Source: Acetobacteraceae bacterium
GTDB lineage: Bacteria > Pseudomonadota > Alphaproteobacteria > Acetobacterales > Acetobacteraceae
Length of the DNA: 8,295 nucleotides
NCBI GenBank assembly: GCA_030044345.1
Contig: JASHVY010000208.1
Span: forward strand, 1 to 8,295
Direction of reading: 5' to 3'
Part shown: positions 6,767 to 8,295 of the stretch, piece after piece
How the letters are laid out: every line of letters starts with the position of its first letter
How positions within the stretch are numbered: the first letter of the stretch is position 1
The notes under the pieces: model-generated
The model's database searches: none
The model's input: the letters and a program-made list of their open reading frames with translations, nothing else
Told to the model about the DNA's origin: nothing
Made by a program: the position numbers and the translations under genes

Positions 6767-8295
6767 CCTTGCTCACGGCCCATTTCACCTGCTGCGGGCC
6801 GTCGGCAGGGCCGGTCAGCACGACCTGTTCGGCCCGCCGCGCCTCATTGCCGCCGAGATAGATGCTTTCATCGAGGGTCATCCGCGCCCCCTCGGCGCGC
6901 AGCCGCCAGCCGGCACCGGACGGCAAGCGAAGCAAAGCAGCCTCACCATCTTGCTGGAGGCTCGCGGTCACGCCTGGGTGGAGATGGAAGCGAATGACAA
7001 AAGGTTGCGGCAGGGGAGCCTCGATCGCGTCCTCGCCGCGTATGTCTTCGCCGCTTTCAGCCATATAGAGGCGGCGGCGATGGAGCGCCCCGAACGGCTT
7101 CATCCAGCCATCATGGCTGGTCTCGAGCCAATGGGCGCCACTCGCCTCCTGGCGGGCCACTTCGACCTTCTCCGGGCGCCTTCGGAGCCCATCCGGCGCG
7201 AGTTCCGAGGAATTGACATCGCCGATCACCAGGGTCGAATGCGCGGCGGTGGCGCGCATGGCATCGTGCCAGGCCTCGGAAGCGGCAGGGGCGGCGCCGC
7301 AATTGACGATCAGACGTTCGCGGCCGACCGAAAGCTCGAGCGAGAGGGTTCCCGCATGCGCCATTCGATCGAGCCCGCGCGGCGCGGGGGCACCGGCATC
7401 GACGATCAGCACGCTGCGCCCGGCTGCGAGGCGATAGAAGCCGGCATCCGTGAGGGCAGGTACCGCCCGGCCACTGCGCCCGGCATGGGTAAGGACGAGG
7501 TCGATCAGCTCGGCGCTCTCCTCCTTGCTGCCGTTGAAGAGGGCAAGTCCGCCATCGCCGTGGCGGAACGTGCGCAGCGCCACCGCCATACGCTCGATAA
7601 CGGCCGATAGAGAAGCGGGCTGGGCGGCGCCGGCGCTCTGGAGCAGGGCGCGGATCTCGGTGAGGTCCTGCATGGCGGAGAGCTGCACGGTCGGGCTGCG
7701 TTCGGCATGGCAGCCATCGGGGAGCACCTGGCGGGACAACTCCTGGGGGAGAAAACGGAGCGCCCTTGTGAGCAGGGCACCGTGCTCCGGCAAGGCAACC
7801 GCGGCGGCGACCAGGCCTTTCAGCGCGGTGAGGGCGCGCGCATCGAGCTCTTCGGCAGGGAGCGCGGCGGCGAGCACCTGGGCGTCCGCCGTCAGCCGCG
7901 CCATCAGCTTCTGGCGGAAAGCATCGTCCGCCGACGCGGCAAAGAAGTCATAATGGCCGAGCCAGCCGGCGATGCGCGCGCCGACAACGTCCGGGCGATG
8001 GGCGACCGGGTCGGTCTGCTGCGTGGTGATCCAGTCGCTGACCAGCGTACGTGCACGCGAACGGGCCGCATCGGTACCCAGGGCATGGAGGTCGCGGAGC
8101 CAGGTGAAGCCATGCGCGGCGGCACGGAGGAGCGATGGATCGCCGGTCAGGTTCCAGTTTCCCGGACGGAGCGCCCGAACGGTACCGGCAACGTCGAGCT
8201 CACCCTTGACGAGGCGCGCGCCGAGCGTGGCGTCACCGGGCCAGGGATCGAACGAGGTCTGGGCGGGCGCATCCGGGACGTGGAGCGGGCGGAAC
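6759..8295 (-). CDS. Heparinase II/III family protein (5' end cut by window edge)
   Basis: The frame is open from the right edge to TGA at 6759-6761, 511 codons without the N terminus. The family comprises polysaccharide lyase-like proteins with an alpha-helical toroid followed by a beta-sandwich domain. The visible start has SFDPWPGDATLGARLVKGEL and the PGNWNLTGDPSLLRAAAHGFTW helical region. LPDGCHAERSP lies at visible residues about 191-201. The C-terminal Heparinase_II/III-like domain runs from about 250: ALFNGSKEES, HAGTLSLELSVGRERLIVNCG (His313), RATAAHSTLVIGDVNSS, then IRFHLHPGV and GGNEARRAEQVVLTG. Perhaps 50-80 N-terminal residues are missing; an ATG at 7904 is internal. In many alphaproteobacteria such a gene lies between rsmB and purH. 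Here the downstream neighbour is a glycosyltransferase, overlapping by 8 bp. The substrate is unknown and heparin itself is unlikely. A role in turnover or tailoring of an envelope polysaccharide is inference. Confidence 0.93.
   Translation of the reverse strand, partial: FRPLHVPDAPAQTSFDPWPGDATLGARLVKGELDVAGTVRALRPGNWNLTGDPSLLRAAAHGFTWLRDLHALGTDAARSRARTLVSDWITTQQTDPVAHRPDVVGARIAGWLGHYDFFAASADDAFRQKLMARLTADAQVLAAALPAEELDARALTALKGLVAAAVALPEHGALLTRALRFLPQELSRQVLPDGCHAERSPTVQLSAMQDLTEIRALLQSAGAAQPASLSAVIERMAVALRTFRHGDGGLALFNGSKEESAELIDLVLTHAGRSGRAVPALTDAGFYRLAAGRSVLIVDAGAPAPRGLDRMAHAGTLSLELSVGRERLIVNCGAAPAASEAWHDAMRATAAHSTLVIGDVNSSELAPDGLRRRPEKVEVARQEASGAHWLETSHDGWMKPFGALHRRRLYMAESGEDIRGEDAIEAPLPQPFVIRFHLHPGVTASLQQDGEAALLRLPSGAGWRLRAEGARMTLDESIYLGGNEARRAEQVVLTGPADGPQQVKWAVSKVG

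Noticed and set aside
6756..7610. 284-codon open frame on the plus strand
   Set aside because: Antisense to the heparinase-like gene, low-complexity composition, no recognisable domain.
1..8295. A defence system, mobile element, CRISPR array, tRNA or secondary-metabolite cluster
   Set aside because: No transposase, integrase, toxin, nuclease, regularly spaced repeats, tRNA-like fold or biosynthetic core enzyme was found. Lhr is a helicase, but its neighbours here are metabolic or envelope genes, not defence partners.

Overview
The window is GC-rich, densely coding DNA. It reads as an ordinary chromosomal stretch from an alphaproteobacterium. That rests on codon bias, the protein families present and the alphaproteobacterial look of the heparinase-family and glycosyltransferase sequences. 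A Rhodospirillales/Acetobacteraceae or sphingomonad source would fit, but the order cannot be fixed from sequence reading alone. GC content and codon use look uniform by eye, and I see no insertion sequence, tRNA, rRNA, CRISPR array or phage signature.

Layout from left to right: (1) 1-4187, minus strand, a long Lhr-type superfamily 2 DNA helicase, complete at its N terminus and cut at its C terminus by the window edge (1395 codons visible). (2) 4188-4307, a 120-bp gap with one GC-rich inverted repeat. (3) 4308-4688, minus strand, a small VOC/glyoxalase-fold protein with a strong ribosome binding site. (4) 4689-4775, an 87-bp divergent promoter region. (5) 4776-5696, plus strand, an AraC-family transcriptional regulator with a Cys/His-rich sensor half. 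(6) 5645-6766, minus strand, a GT4 family glycosyltransferase whose 3' end overlaps the regulator gene tail-to-tail by 52 bp. (7) 6759-8295, minus strand, a heparinase II/III-like protein, cut at its N terminus by the right edge; its stop codon overlaps the glycosyltransferase start by 8 bp.

Three functional units follow. Lhr is a DNA repair helicase and probably stands alone. The VOC protein and the AraC regulator form a divergent pair, which suggests the regulator controls the VOC gene. The heparinase-like protein and the glycosyltransferase form a translationally coupled pair that probably acts on a cell-envelope or extracellular polysaccharide. Every coding region matches a known family and I see no clear sign of an undescribed system. 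The points most worth a second look are the Cys/His cluster in the AraC sensor domain, the coupled heparinase/glycosyltransferase pair with its TTG start, and the tail-to-tail gene overlap.
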